Part shown: positions 1-5,771 of the stretch, piece by piece
Layout of the letters: each line of letters starts with the position of its first letter
Numbering within the stretch: the stretch's first letter is position 1
DNA from: Bacteroidales bacterium
GTDB lineage: Bacteria > Bacteroidota > Bacteroidia > Bacteroidales > UBA932
Direction: 5' to 3'
Assembly (NCBI GenBank): GCA_017509375.1
Contig: JAFWPT010000116.1
Coordinates: 1-15,763, forward strand
DNA: 15,763 nt
Position numbers and translations under genes: made by a program
The notes under the pieces: generated by a model
Databases searched by the model: none
What the model was told of the DNA's origin: nothing
What the model saw: the letters and a program-made list of their open reading frames with translations, nothing else

Positions 1-1
1 A

Positions 2-370
2 AAAGAGCTCCTGGCCCTGTTCTCAAAGGATATCAAGCAGATGACCATCACCCAGGGCATGGTGCTGATGAGGCTGGTGGACCGAGAATGCGGCATGAGC
101 CCCTACGGCATCATAAAGGAGTACGAAGGCGGCTTTGCGGCAAACTTCTGGCAGATAATAGCCAAACTTTTCGACCACGACCTCAAGGCCAGGTACGACC
201 CCGAAGGGAAAGACAAAAAGATCGAAGAGCTGGTGCAGATATGGGACAGCGGCAAGTGGGAACAGTTCTATTACTCCATCTTCTGGGAAGCTCCGCCAAA
301 GGTGGTAATCAAGCAAGACCACCTCAATTCCGAGGTAAAGAAGAAGTCCCAGACCAAAAAGAGACGCTGA
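2..370 (+). CDS. DUF4294 family protein, 5'-truncated
   Basis: The reading frame is open from base 2 and ends at TGA 368-370, so about 122 C-terminal residues are present and the true start lies before the window. The visible part resembles the C-terminal half of DUF4294 proteins, a Bacteroidota-restricted family of unknown function. The family-like run is an 'LMRLVDRECG' segment, then 'GFAANFWQIIAKLFDHDLKARYDP', here split by context, with many aromatic residues and a basic Lys/Arg-rich C-terminal tail (roughly the last 12 residues). No membrane segment is visible in this part. It converges on the LpxH-like gene, with only 11 bp between the two stop codons. An internal ATG at 41 exists, but the open upstream frame (residues KELLALFSKDIKQ) fits the family, so it is not taken as the start. 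The family assignment is from remembered family sequences; function unknown. Confidence 0.72.
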   Translation, partial: KELLALFSKDIKQMTITQGMVLMRLVDRECGMSPYGIIKEYEGGFAANFWQIIAKLFDHDLKARYDPEGKDKKIEELVQIWDSGKWEQFYYSIFWEAPPKVVIKQDHLNSEVKKKSQTKKRR

Positions 371-381
371 ACCGTAAGAGC

Positions 382-1116
382 TTATCCCACAATAAGTTCC
401 GAAGACTCGGCATCGAAACGCGCATGGGGAGTACCACCCTTGATCCAGTCCATCAGGATTATGAGGCGGGCGCCGGTAGGCAGGGCCATGTCCACAGCAT
501 TGTGATAGTGGCCGAAGATGAAATAGTCCACGTGCACCTGGGAAGACTGCTCAAGAGCGAATTTGTACAGAGGTTCCGACTCCCCCTTGAAACGGTAGGC
601 GTCGTGCTTCCTGCGCTTGCCCCCGGACCATCCGGTGCCCAGGCGATAAGCCAGCCACGGGTGCAGCAGACTGAATAGCCACTGCACGAACCGGCTGGTA
701 AACAAACGGTTAAGGAAACGGTAACTAAAGCTTCCGCCACCCAGGCCGTCGCCGTGCCCAAGGCAGAAAGTCTTGCCCCCGATTTCTACAAGCTGCGGCT
801 GGGTGCAGCGCTTCATTCCCAAACTTTCGAAAAAAGAGAAGCACCACAAGTCGTGGTTGCCAGGGAAAAAATACACCTGCACTCCGGCGTCCATCAGGGC
901 TATCAGTTCCGCCAGCACCCGCGCCCCTTCCCTGGGGACGACATCACGATACTCATACCAGAAGTCCCATATATCTCCCAGCAGGTACAACGCCCTGGAC
1001 TCGCGCGGAATGGCTTTCAGGAAGGCCACAAAACGCCGTTCCCGCTCTGCCGGATCAGCGGTAAGCAGGCCCAGATGAACGTCGGAAACGAACCAGACCA
1101 GCGAGCGTTCTTCCAT
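382..1116 (-). CDS. lpxH: LpxH-like UDP-2,3-diacylglucosamine diphosphatase
   Basis: A 244-residue metallophosphoesterase. LpxH hydrolyses UDP-2,3-diacylglucosamine to lipid X and UMP, the fourth step of lipid A synthesis, at the cytoplasmic face of the inner membrane. All calcineurin-type metal motifs are visible: D-x-H at residues 12-14 (SDVHLG), GD at 47-48 (GDIWDFW), GNHD at 86-89, GHGD at 120-123 and GHYH at 202-205. There is no signal peptide or membrane segment. The start was set at ATG 1116-1114. The frame continues upstream to a GTG at 1173, but the extra 19 residues (Arg/Pro/Cys-rich, overlapping uppP) are unlike the family, and homologues begin just before the DVHLG motif. The ATG overlaps the uppP stop codon by one base (TAATG), which suggests translational coupling. 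It is the last gene of the ftsX-DUF3098-uppP operon. The family is firm; lipid A specificity is inferred from motif spacing and envelope context. Confidence 0.86.
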   Translation of the reverse strand: MEERSLVWFVSDVHLGLLTADPAERERRFVAFLKAIPRESRALYLLGDIWDFWYEYRDVVPREGARVLAELIALMDAGVQVYFFPGNHDLWCFSFFESLGMKRCTQPQLVEIGGKTFCLGHGDGLGGGSFSYRFLNRLFTSRFVQWLFSLLHPWLAYRLGTGWSGGKRRKHDAYRFKGESEPLYKFALEQSSQVHVDYFIFGHYHNAVDMALPTGARLIILMDWIKGGTPHARFDAESSELIVG

Positions 1117-1940
1117 TATACCAGGAAAATCAAAACGGCAAGGCCTACAAGGGCGCAATATAAACCGAACCACTTAAGCTGAGCCTTGCGCACGAGGGCG
1201 ATCATAACCTTGCAGGCGAAGAAACCGGACGCGAATGCGGCTACAAAACCCACAAGCAAGGGCACGATACCTATGGAAGAAGCCGACATATCCCCTCCCA
1301 CTATATCCAGAAACGCTTCGCCCAGGATGGGGACAAGCACCATGAGGAACGAGAACTGGGCCATATTTTCGCGCTTGACCCCGCAAATCAGACCGGTGCT
1401 GATGGTGGTACCGGAACGGGAAAGGCCGGGGATTACGGCAAAGGCCTGGCCTATGCCGACTACGAAAGCCTGCCAGAACGAGATGCCGTTACGAGCCTGC
1501 GCAACAGCTTTACCGTCAGACTGTTCCGCCGCTTTACGGGAGCGTGCCTTCCAGTCCGAGAAAGTAAGCAGCATAGCCGTCACTATCAGAGCTAGCCCCA
1601 CTATAAGCATGGAATCGAAAGCCGATTCCACGGCATCCTTGAAAAACACTCCGACCACGAGCACCGGAAGCATCGACAGGCAAATTTTGGCTATATAATC
1701 CGTCTCGTCGTTGTACTTGAACTTGAACAAGCCGCACAGCAGGCGCCATATTTCCTTTCGGAACACCAGAATGGTGGCCAATACAGTGGCTGCATGCACC
1801 GTAACCTCGAACACCAAATCACCGGAGCTTTCCACTCCGAGCAGGGCCCTGCCTATCGCCAGATGTCCGCTGCTGCTTACCGGCAGGAATTCCGTAAGAC
1901 CTTGTACAAGGCCGAGCAACAAAGCTTGAAACCAACTCAT
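1116..1940 (-). CDS. uppP: Undecaprenyl-diphosphate phosphatase UppP (BacA family)
   Basis: A 274-residue polytopic inner-membrane enzyme that dephosphorylates undecaprenyl diphosphate. It recycles the lipid carrier for peptidoglycan and other surface polymers, and in this family overexpression gives bacitracin resistance. Both signature regions are intact: the Glu-rich motif GLVQGLTEFLPVSSSGHL near residues 10-27 and the PGLSRSGTT motif at 171-179, with the catalytic Arg at 175. The remainder is a series of hydrophobic helices, and the length is normal for the family. The hydrophilic loop around residues 131-151 (KARSRKAAEQSDGKAVAQAR) is rather long and basic. It starts 6 bp after the DUF3098 stop and its own stop overlaps the ATG of the LpxH-like gene. 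The gene order ftsX, DUF3098, uppP is common in Bacteroidota and supports the call. Confidence 0.95.
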   Translation of the reverse strand: MSWFQALLLGLVQGLTEFLPVSSSGHLAIGRALLGVESSGDLVFEVTVHAATVLATILVFRKEIWRLLCGLFKFKYNDETDYIAKICLSMLPVLVVGVFFKDAVESAFDSMLIVGLALIVTAMLLTFSDWKARSRKAAEQSDGKAVAQARNGISFWQAFVVGIGQAFAVIPGLSRSGTTISTGLICGVKRENMAQFSFLMVLVPILGEAFLDIVGGDMSASSIGIVPLLVGFVAAFASGFFACKVMIALVRKAQLKWFGLYCALVGLAVLIFLV

Positions 1941-1946
1941 CTTATC

Positions 1947-2177
1947 TTACTTTTCATCCTCAAACTTTCCCATTATGGCGATTATCTCCACCACTATACC
2001 TATAAGGATGACCAGCGGGGCCGCCACCAGGCGCCGCCAGTCGAACATTGCGTAGTTGAACACATTAGGATCGGGGCTGAAGCCGCCCATCATAAGGACG
2101 TAACCGGCCACCATAACCAAAAGCCCGGCGAGCAGCAGCCGGATACCCTTGCGGGACATTGCCATCTTTTTCTCCAT
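1947..2177 (-). CDS. DUF3098 small membrane protein
   Basis: A 76-residue protein with two predicted membrane helices (about residues 11-30 and 49-69). Between them is a short loop carrying the family-like stretch FSPDPNVFNYAMFDWRR, followed by a short charged C-terminus (KFEDEK). This matches DUF3098, an uncharacterised Bacteroidota family usually found between ftsX and uppP, exactly as here. The start was set at ATG 2177-2175, one base after the ftsX stop. The frame extends upstream to a TTG at 2204 (nine more residues inside ftsX), but MEKK at the amino end is what family members show. Co-transcription with ftsX and uppP is near certain from the 1-bp and 6-bp gaps. Function is unknown; a role in the envelope or division machinery is only an inference from the context. 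Confidence 0.85.
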   Translation of the reverse strand: MEKKMAMSRKGIRLLLAGLLVMVAGYVLMMGGFSPDPNVFNYAMFDWRRLVAAPLVILIGIVVEIIAIMGKFEDEK

Positions 2178-2178
2178 A

Positions 2179-3057
2179 TCAATAATATAAGCGGTCTCTG
2201 TCAAGAGAGACCAGTTTATTCACAACGAAATACGTGCTGAGCAGGCAAATGAGCACGCCGCATACCACCACGACTCCAGCCACCAGCAGCAAAGAGCGCA
2301 GATCGAACACCGAAAACAGCTGGGGGAACGAACGGCGCAGCAATACCAGCACGCCGCCCAGTACGGCGATTGCCAGCAACGCAGAAATCAAGCCCTGGGC
2401 CAGGGCGCCACGCATAAACGGACGGCGTATGAAAGCCCTGGTAGCGCCCACCAGCTGCATGGTATGCACGGTGAAGCGACGGGAGAATACGTTCAAACGT
2501 ACCGTATTGTTAATCAGCACGAAAGAAATGAAGAGCATGAGCAGGATGAAGACTCCGAGCACAATGGAAATCTTTGCCAGATTGTCGTTCAGGGCCTCCA
2601 CAAGGTTTTGCTGATACTCCACTTCGGCCACATACTGCGAGGCACCGAGCGTGCGGCGCACGAAAGCTACGCTGTCGGCAGACACATAGTCCGCCTTCAG
2701 GGAAATATCCAGGGACAAAGGCACCGGAGAAGTCTCGAACACGCTAAGGAAATCCTTGCCGAGCATCTCCTCCAGTTCGGCGGTACCCTCTTCTCGCGTT
2801 ACCAGATGCGTACTTTTTATAAAGGGAAAGGTCTCGGCCGACTTTTGGTACTCCAGGGCCTGCTCCTCCGTAACATCCTGCTTCAGAATCACGGAGAGCT
2901 GCATGTTCTCCTTGAAATAGTCGGATACGGAGCGGGCGTTTACTATCAACAAAGCGGCCACGCCGATCAGGAGAAGCACAAGACTGATGCTTATTATGCT
3001 GGAAGCGTAGGCATTACGCAGCCTTCGGCGGATTATTTTGTTTTCCTCTTTTGACAT
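2179..3057 (-). CDS. ftsX: Cell division protein FtsX
   Basis: A 292-residue permease-like protein of the FtsX family. With the ATPase FtsE it forms a complex at the division septum that regulates peptidoglycan hydrolases. The layout fits: a cytoplasmic basic amino end (KIIRRRLRNAY), a first membrane helix at about residues 19-40, a large periplasmic loop (about 41-160), then three more helices near 162-184, 208-230 and 245-270. The conserved cytoplasmic stretch MQLVGATRAFIRRPF lies at about 190-204. The start is ATG 3057-3055. A TTG at 3078 in the same frame would add seven residues, but MSKEENKI matches the usual beginning and sits about 12 bp after the expected transcription start of the TATCTTTG promoter. 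It is the first gene of the leftward operon. No ftsE is adjacent, which is usual in this phylum. Confidence 0.93.
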   Translation of the reverse strand: MSKEENKIIRRRLRNAYASSIISISLVLLLIGVAALLIVNARSVSDYFKENMQLSVILKQDVTEEQALEYQKSAETFPFIKSTHLVTREEGTAELEEMLGKDFLSVFETSPVPLSLDISLKADYVSADSVAFVRRTLGASQYVAEVEYQQNLVEALNDNLAKISIVLGVFILLMLFISFVLINNTVRLNVFSRRFTVHTMQLVGATRAFIRRPFMRGALAQGLISALLAIAVLGGVLVLLRRSFPQLFSVFDLRSLLLVAGVVVVCGVLICLLSTYFVVNKLVSLDRDRLYY

Positions 3058-3075
3058 ATTCTCCCAAATTGACTT

Positions 3076-3083
3076 CAAAGATA
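3076..3083 (-). promoter_or_regulatory. Bacteroidota-type -7 box for the ftsX operon
   Basis: The - strand reads TATCTTTG, an exact match to the TAnnTTTG consensus recognised by the primary sigma factor of Bacteroides. A T-run ending in TTTG lies 17 bases upstream on the same strand and could serve as the -33 element, though that spacing is slightly shorter than usual. It lies 18 bp before the ftsX ATG at 3057, so the leader would be very short. Confidence 0.6.
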
Positions 3084-3113
3084 GTGAATTATCAATATTT
3101 CAAAAAAAATTCT

Positions 3114-3121
3114 TACCTTTG
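3114..3121 (+). promoter_or_regulatory. Bacteroidota-type -7 box for the glycogen-synthase-like gene
   Basis: TACCTTTG matches TAnnTTTG exactly and ends at base 3121, only 5 bp before the ATG at 3127. Transcription from this box would begin at or next to the start codon, so the mRNA may be leaderless or nearly so. No clear TTTG -33 element is seen at the right distance. Together with the - strand box at 3076-3083 it makes a divergent promoter pair in the 69-bp gap between ftsX and this gene. Confidence 0.5.
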
Positions 3122-3126
3122 TGGAA

Positions 3127-3945
3127 ATGGCACAAACTGTTAAGAGAGTACTTTTCGTGAACTCCGAGATGCTTCCCTATCTCCCGGAGTCACCCATCGC
3201 CGGCATTGCCAGACAACTTCCCCAAAGTATACAGGAGCAGAAGAAGGAGATTCGTTGCTTCATGCCAAGGTACGGCTTCATCAACGAGCGCAAAAACCAG
3301 TTGCACGAAGTCATCCGCCTGTCCGGAATGAACATCATCATTTCCGACGTGGATCACCCGCTCATCATCAAGGTGGCCTCCATCTCAGCTGCGCGTATTC
3401 AAGTATATTTCATTGATAATGAGGACTATTTCCGCCGCAAGCAGATGTTCTGCGACGCCGACGGCAAGTTCTTTGAAGACAACGACGAACGGGCGATTTT
3501 CTATGCCCGCGGCGTACTTGAAACTACCAAGAAGCTCCGCTGGGCCCCCGATATCATCCACTGCCACGGATGGATTTCCCACCTGCTTCCAGCATACCTC
3601 AAAAAAGCTTACAAAGACGACCCGATATTCTCCTCCAGCAAAGTCGTACTTTCCCTATACGACGATATTCCAGGTGCGGAGTTCCGTCCGGACTTCGCCC
3701 GGAAAGCCGCTTTCGGCGGGCTTGGAGCCGAAGATCTGCCCTTCCTTAAGAAGCCGGATGGCATAAATCTTGCTAAAACCGCCATCCAGTACGCCGACGG
3801 CATAATTCTCGGTTCGACCGAGCCGGATTCAAATCTGCTGAAGTATGCCAAGTCCCGCAAACTGCCAGTACTTGACTACAACCCGAAAGCTATTGAAGAC
3901 GGAAGCTACATCGACGCGTACAACGCTTTTTACGACACTATCTGA
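3127..3945 (+). CDS. Short glycogen/starch-synthase-like protein (GT5 N-terminal domain only)
   Basis: A 272-residue cytosolic protein that resembles only the N-terminal Rossmann half of GlgA-type (GT5) glycogen synthases, which are usually near 480 residues. Recognisable parts are the first strand (KRVLFVNSEMLPYLPE, residues 6-21), the NERKNQLHEVIRLSG stretch near 53-67, the EDNDERAIFYARGVLE segment near 117-132, and DIIHCHGW near 142-149. The canonical KxGGLxD ADP-glucose loop after the first strand is replaced by ESPIAGIARQLP, and the C-terminal sugar-nucleotide-binding domain is absent. A short form like this, next to a DUF4270 gene, is common in Bacteroidales, so it is not a local deletion. 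ATG 3127 was chosen over an in-frame GTG at 3121 because the GTG overlaps the promoter box. The stop is 4 bp before the DUF4270 gene, so they form an operon. Catalytic activity is doubtful. Confidence 0.83.
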   Translation: MAQTVKRVLFVNSEMLPYLPESPIAGIARQLPQSIQEQKKEIRCFMPRYGFINERKNQLHEVIRLSGMNIIISDVDHPLIIKVASISAARIQVYFIDNEDYFRRKQMFCDADGKFFEDNDERAIFYARGVLETTKKLRWAPDIIHCHGWISHLLPAYLKKAYKDDPIFSSSKVVLSLYDDIPGAEFRPDFARKAAFGGLGAEDLPFLKKPDGINLAKTAIQYADGIILGSTEPDSNLLKYAKSRKLPVLDYNPKAIEDGSYIDAYNAFYDTI

Positions 3946-3949
3946 CACG

Positions 3950-5677
3950 ATGAAATTTTCTTTTCCTGCCATAGCGGCGGCCGTACTGTGCTGCCTGTCT
4001 TGTGTGGAAATCGATCCGGGTCTGGGCGGAAGCTTGATTCCGACGGACCAGACATATACCATACACCCTACCGAAGCCGCCCTGCCTTACGGTGCAGTGC
4101 TGCAGCAGCCGGCCGACTCCCTCTCCGGTTTTTCCCAGACACGCATCACGCTGGGTGCCGTGAGGGACAACAAATTCGGCCTTACGACCCGTTCCTGCGC
4201 CCTCACGCTCGTACCTGCTGCGGATACGCTGGACTTCGGCAACCTTGCCGCAGCCAAGATAGTCAACTTCCACTTTGCAGCCGCTCACGACACCGTTTCC
4301 GTGCCGGACCAAAGCCAGAAGCACATTCTGCAGAACGTGAACGTTTACTCCCTTGCCGAGCCCATGCGCCCGGGAAGGGACTACAACTGCAACGGCAACA
4401 CCCTGAAAGTAGACTACAGCAAGCCCATCGTGAACGGCAACCCGGTGATAAACGGGACCGACTCGCTGAGCTTCGATTTCACCGAGGAATACGCACGGCG
4501 CTTCCTGAGCATCACCCAGGAGGACCTTGGCGACTTCGGAAAATACAGCAAGAAGATTCCGGGCATCCACCTGTCCACCGACGCCCCGCTGAACGAAGGC
4601 GGACGCATCAACATCTTCGAGCTGCAGGTCGGATATGATTCCGAGGTGCAATACGTCCTCGGCAACTATGCAAAACTCAGCCTGAAATGCGATTACGACT
4701 ATGACGGGGTGGCGGAAAAAGACACCACTTTCTTCTTCGCGTTCGGGCTAACCGACTTCGTAAAACTGGATTCCCTGTTCACCGACTCCAACACCAAACG
4801 CGGCAGTTACCCCGAATACTGCCTCAACCTTACGGGGCACGAGAGCCGCAGCATGGCCGGACCTGCCGGGGAGACCATCGCTATTGAAGGCGGAGGAGGC
4901 CTCAAGCCGCTTGTGTCCGCTGTGGAACTCAAGCATCTGGCCGAGTCCATGATTCTCGAACAGGGCGGAGAGCCCACAGGAGCCGTTATCAACAAAGCCA
5001 GCCTTATCTTCCCCTTCCGCTTCCCCGACAATTACCTGGACATGGAGCGCTACCCGTACATGCTGTCTCCCACTTGCCGCATAAGGCAGAACGACACCAC
5101 GGTAGTGTTCGCCGTACTCACCGACGCAAGCTCTGCGGATGAGAACCAAGGCATAGTGAACCGCAGCACCCTCCGTTACGAGCCGGACATCACCTACCAT
5201 CTCCAGGAGCTCCTCAAAATTCACGAGACACCGGTATCGGGAGAAAGCGACATAGACATCATGAAACGCCGGAAACTGCTCGGCGGAGAATATGATATTT
5301 GGCTGATAATCAACGCACATGAGGTCACCAAGACCAGTTCGGAGTCGGATTCCAGCCTGAGCGACTACTATCAGATGCTGATGTACCAGCAGTACTACAA
5401 CAACATGTACTACGGCGGTTACGGCGGATATGGTTACGGGTATGGGGGCTACGGATACGGCGGTTACGGCGGATATGGCTACGACCCCTATTCCAACTAC
5501 TATAACTACTACCTCATGGCCAGCATGTACGGAAACTCAGGAACCACCGAATCGGCACAGGACGTACTGGACAAAGACCGCTATTACTGCGCAGAACTTT
5601 ATGGTCCGAAGTACCCTGACGCAAGCCTGAGGCCTGTCTTCAAACTGACTTTCTCAATTCCTAAGAAAGAACAGTAA
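3950..5677 (+). CDS. DUF4270 lipoprotein with Tyr/Gly-rich insert
   Basis: A 575-residue predicted lipoprotein of the DUF4270 family, found in Bacteroidota and of unknown function. The amino end is a short basic/hydrophobic signal with a lipobox ending in Cys18 (CLSC), followed by VEIDPGLGG; the family typically keeps an acidic, Gly-rich stretch here. The body is beta-rich with family-like segments (GLTTRSCALTLVP, FRFPDNYLDMERYPYM, IWLIINAHEV). Near the C-terminus, residues 472-521 are extremely Tyr/Gly/Asn-rich, with a GGYGGYGYG-type core at 487-511. After that the family-like ending resumes (DRYYCAELYGPKYPDASLRPVFKLTFSIP). The start is ATG 3950, 4 bp after the preceding stop. The same frame extends back to 3845 inside the upstream gene, but only 3950 gives a lipoprotein signal. 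It is co-transcribed with the short glycogen-synthase-like gene, a conserved pairing. The link between the two functions is unknown. Confidence 0.84.
   Translation: MKFSFPAIAAAVLCCLSCVEIDPGLGGSLIPTDQTYTIHPTEAALPYGAVLQQPADSLSGFSQTRITLGAVRDNKFGLTTRSCALTLVPAADTLDFGNLAAAKIVNFHFAAAHDTVSVPDQSQKHILQNVNVYSLAEPMRPGRDYNCNGNTLKVDYSKPIVNGNPVINGTDSLSFDFTEEYARRFLSITQEDLGDFGKYSKKIPGIHLSTDAPLNEGGRINIFELQVGYDSEVQYVLGNYAKLSLKCDYDYDGVAEKDTTFFFAFGLTDFVKLDSLFTDSNTKRGSYPEYCLNLTGHESRSMAGPAGETIAIEGGGGLKPLVSAVELKHLAESMILEQGGEPTGAVINKASLIFPFRFPDNYLDMERYPYMLSPTCRIRQNDTTVVFAVLTDASSADENQGIVNRSTLRYEPDITYHLQELLKIHETPVSGESDIDIMKRRKLLGGEYDIWLIINAHEVTKTSSESDSSLSDYYQMLMYQQYYNNMYYGGYGGYGYGYGGYGYGGYGGYGYDPYSNYYNYYLMASMYGNSGTTESAQDVLDKDRYYCAELYGPKYPDASLRPVFKLTFSIPKKEQ
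5408..5482 (+). repeat. Tyr/Gly-coding low-complexity repeat inside the DUF4270 gene
   Basis: About 75 bp of degenerate tandem units built from TAC/TAT and GGN codons (for example GGCGGTTACGGCGGATATGG), encoding residues 487-511 as alternating Tyr and Gly. The unit GGCGGTTACGGCGGATATGG occurs twice exactly (at 5413 and 5459), suggesting expansion by slippage or duplication. It keeps the reading frame. Confidence 0.85.
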
Positions 5678-5717
5678 AAAATAGTTATTACACTATTATA
5701 TTAATTAGTAAAAAATG

Positions 5718-5765
5718 ATTACTTTTGCGAACTGCCGGTACAAACCGGCACTTTGCAAAAGTAAT
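5718..5765. other. Long inverted repeat spanning the MFS promoter
   Basis: A 48-bp nearly perfect palindrome. The outer arms are ATTACTTTTGC (5718-5728) and GCAAAAGTAAT (5755-5765), 11/11 complementary. The inner arms are TGCCGGT (5733-5739) and ACCGGCA (5744-5750), 7/7 complementary, with an ACAA loop. The 4-base spacers GAAC and CTTT can mostly pair (G-U, A-U, A-U, one C-C mismatch). The left arm contains the -7 box TACTTTTG, and by symmetry the right arm carries the same box on the - strand. It ends 6 bp before the ATG at 5772. It could be an operator, an mRNA structure controlling translation, or an attenuator. There is no T-run after it on the + strand, so it is a poor intrinsic terminator for the DUF4270 operon. 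Confidence 0.8.
5720..5727 (+). promoter_or_regulatory. Bacteroidota-type -7 box for the MFS-susCD operon
   Basis: TACTTTTG matches TAnnTTTG and lies 44 bp before the ATG at 5772, a sensible distance. The upstream DNA (5678-5717) is very AT-rich, but no TTTG -33 element sits at the expected 19-21 bp spacing, which may indicate that an activator is needed. The box lies within the left arm of the inverted repeat at 5718-5765. It is the only good promoter candidate before susC, since the 46-bp gap at 7101-7146 has no TAnnTTTG. Confidence 0.55.
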
Positions 5766-5771
5766 TAACTA

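Larger units (their letters stand above)
5678..5771. other. Intergenic region between the DUF4270 operon and the sugar-uptake operon
   Basis: 94 bp. The first 40 are very AT-rich, with only a weak 5-bp AATAG/CTATT stem (5680-5697) that is too short to be called a terminator. The remainder is the promoter box and the long inverted repeat described separately. No coding sequence or small RNA is supported. Confidence 0.6.

Noticed and set aside
381..396. CTTAT-CCCACA-ATAAG inverted repeat between the converging DUF4294 and LpxH-like genes, as a bidirectional terminator
   Set aside because: The stem is only 5 AT-rich bp and there is no T-run on either side; it also contains the LpxH-like stop codon.
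1117..1173. Longer LpxH-like protein starting at GTG 1173
   Set aside because: The added residues are inside uppP, unlike the family, and the ATG at 1116 overlaps the uppP stop in a typical coupling arrangement.
5680..5697. AATAG/CTATT stem after the DUF4270 stop as an intrinsic terminator
   Set aside because: Five weak base pairs with an 8-base loop are not enough; no terminator is claimed here.
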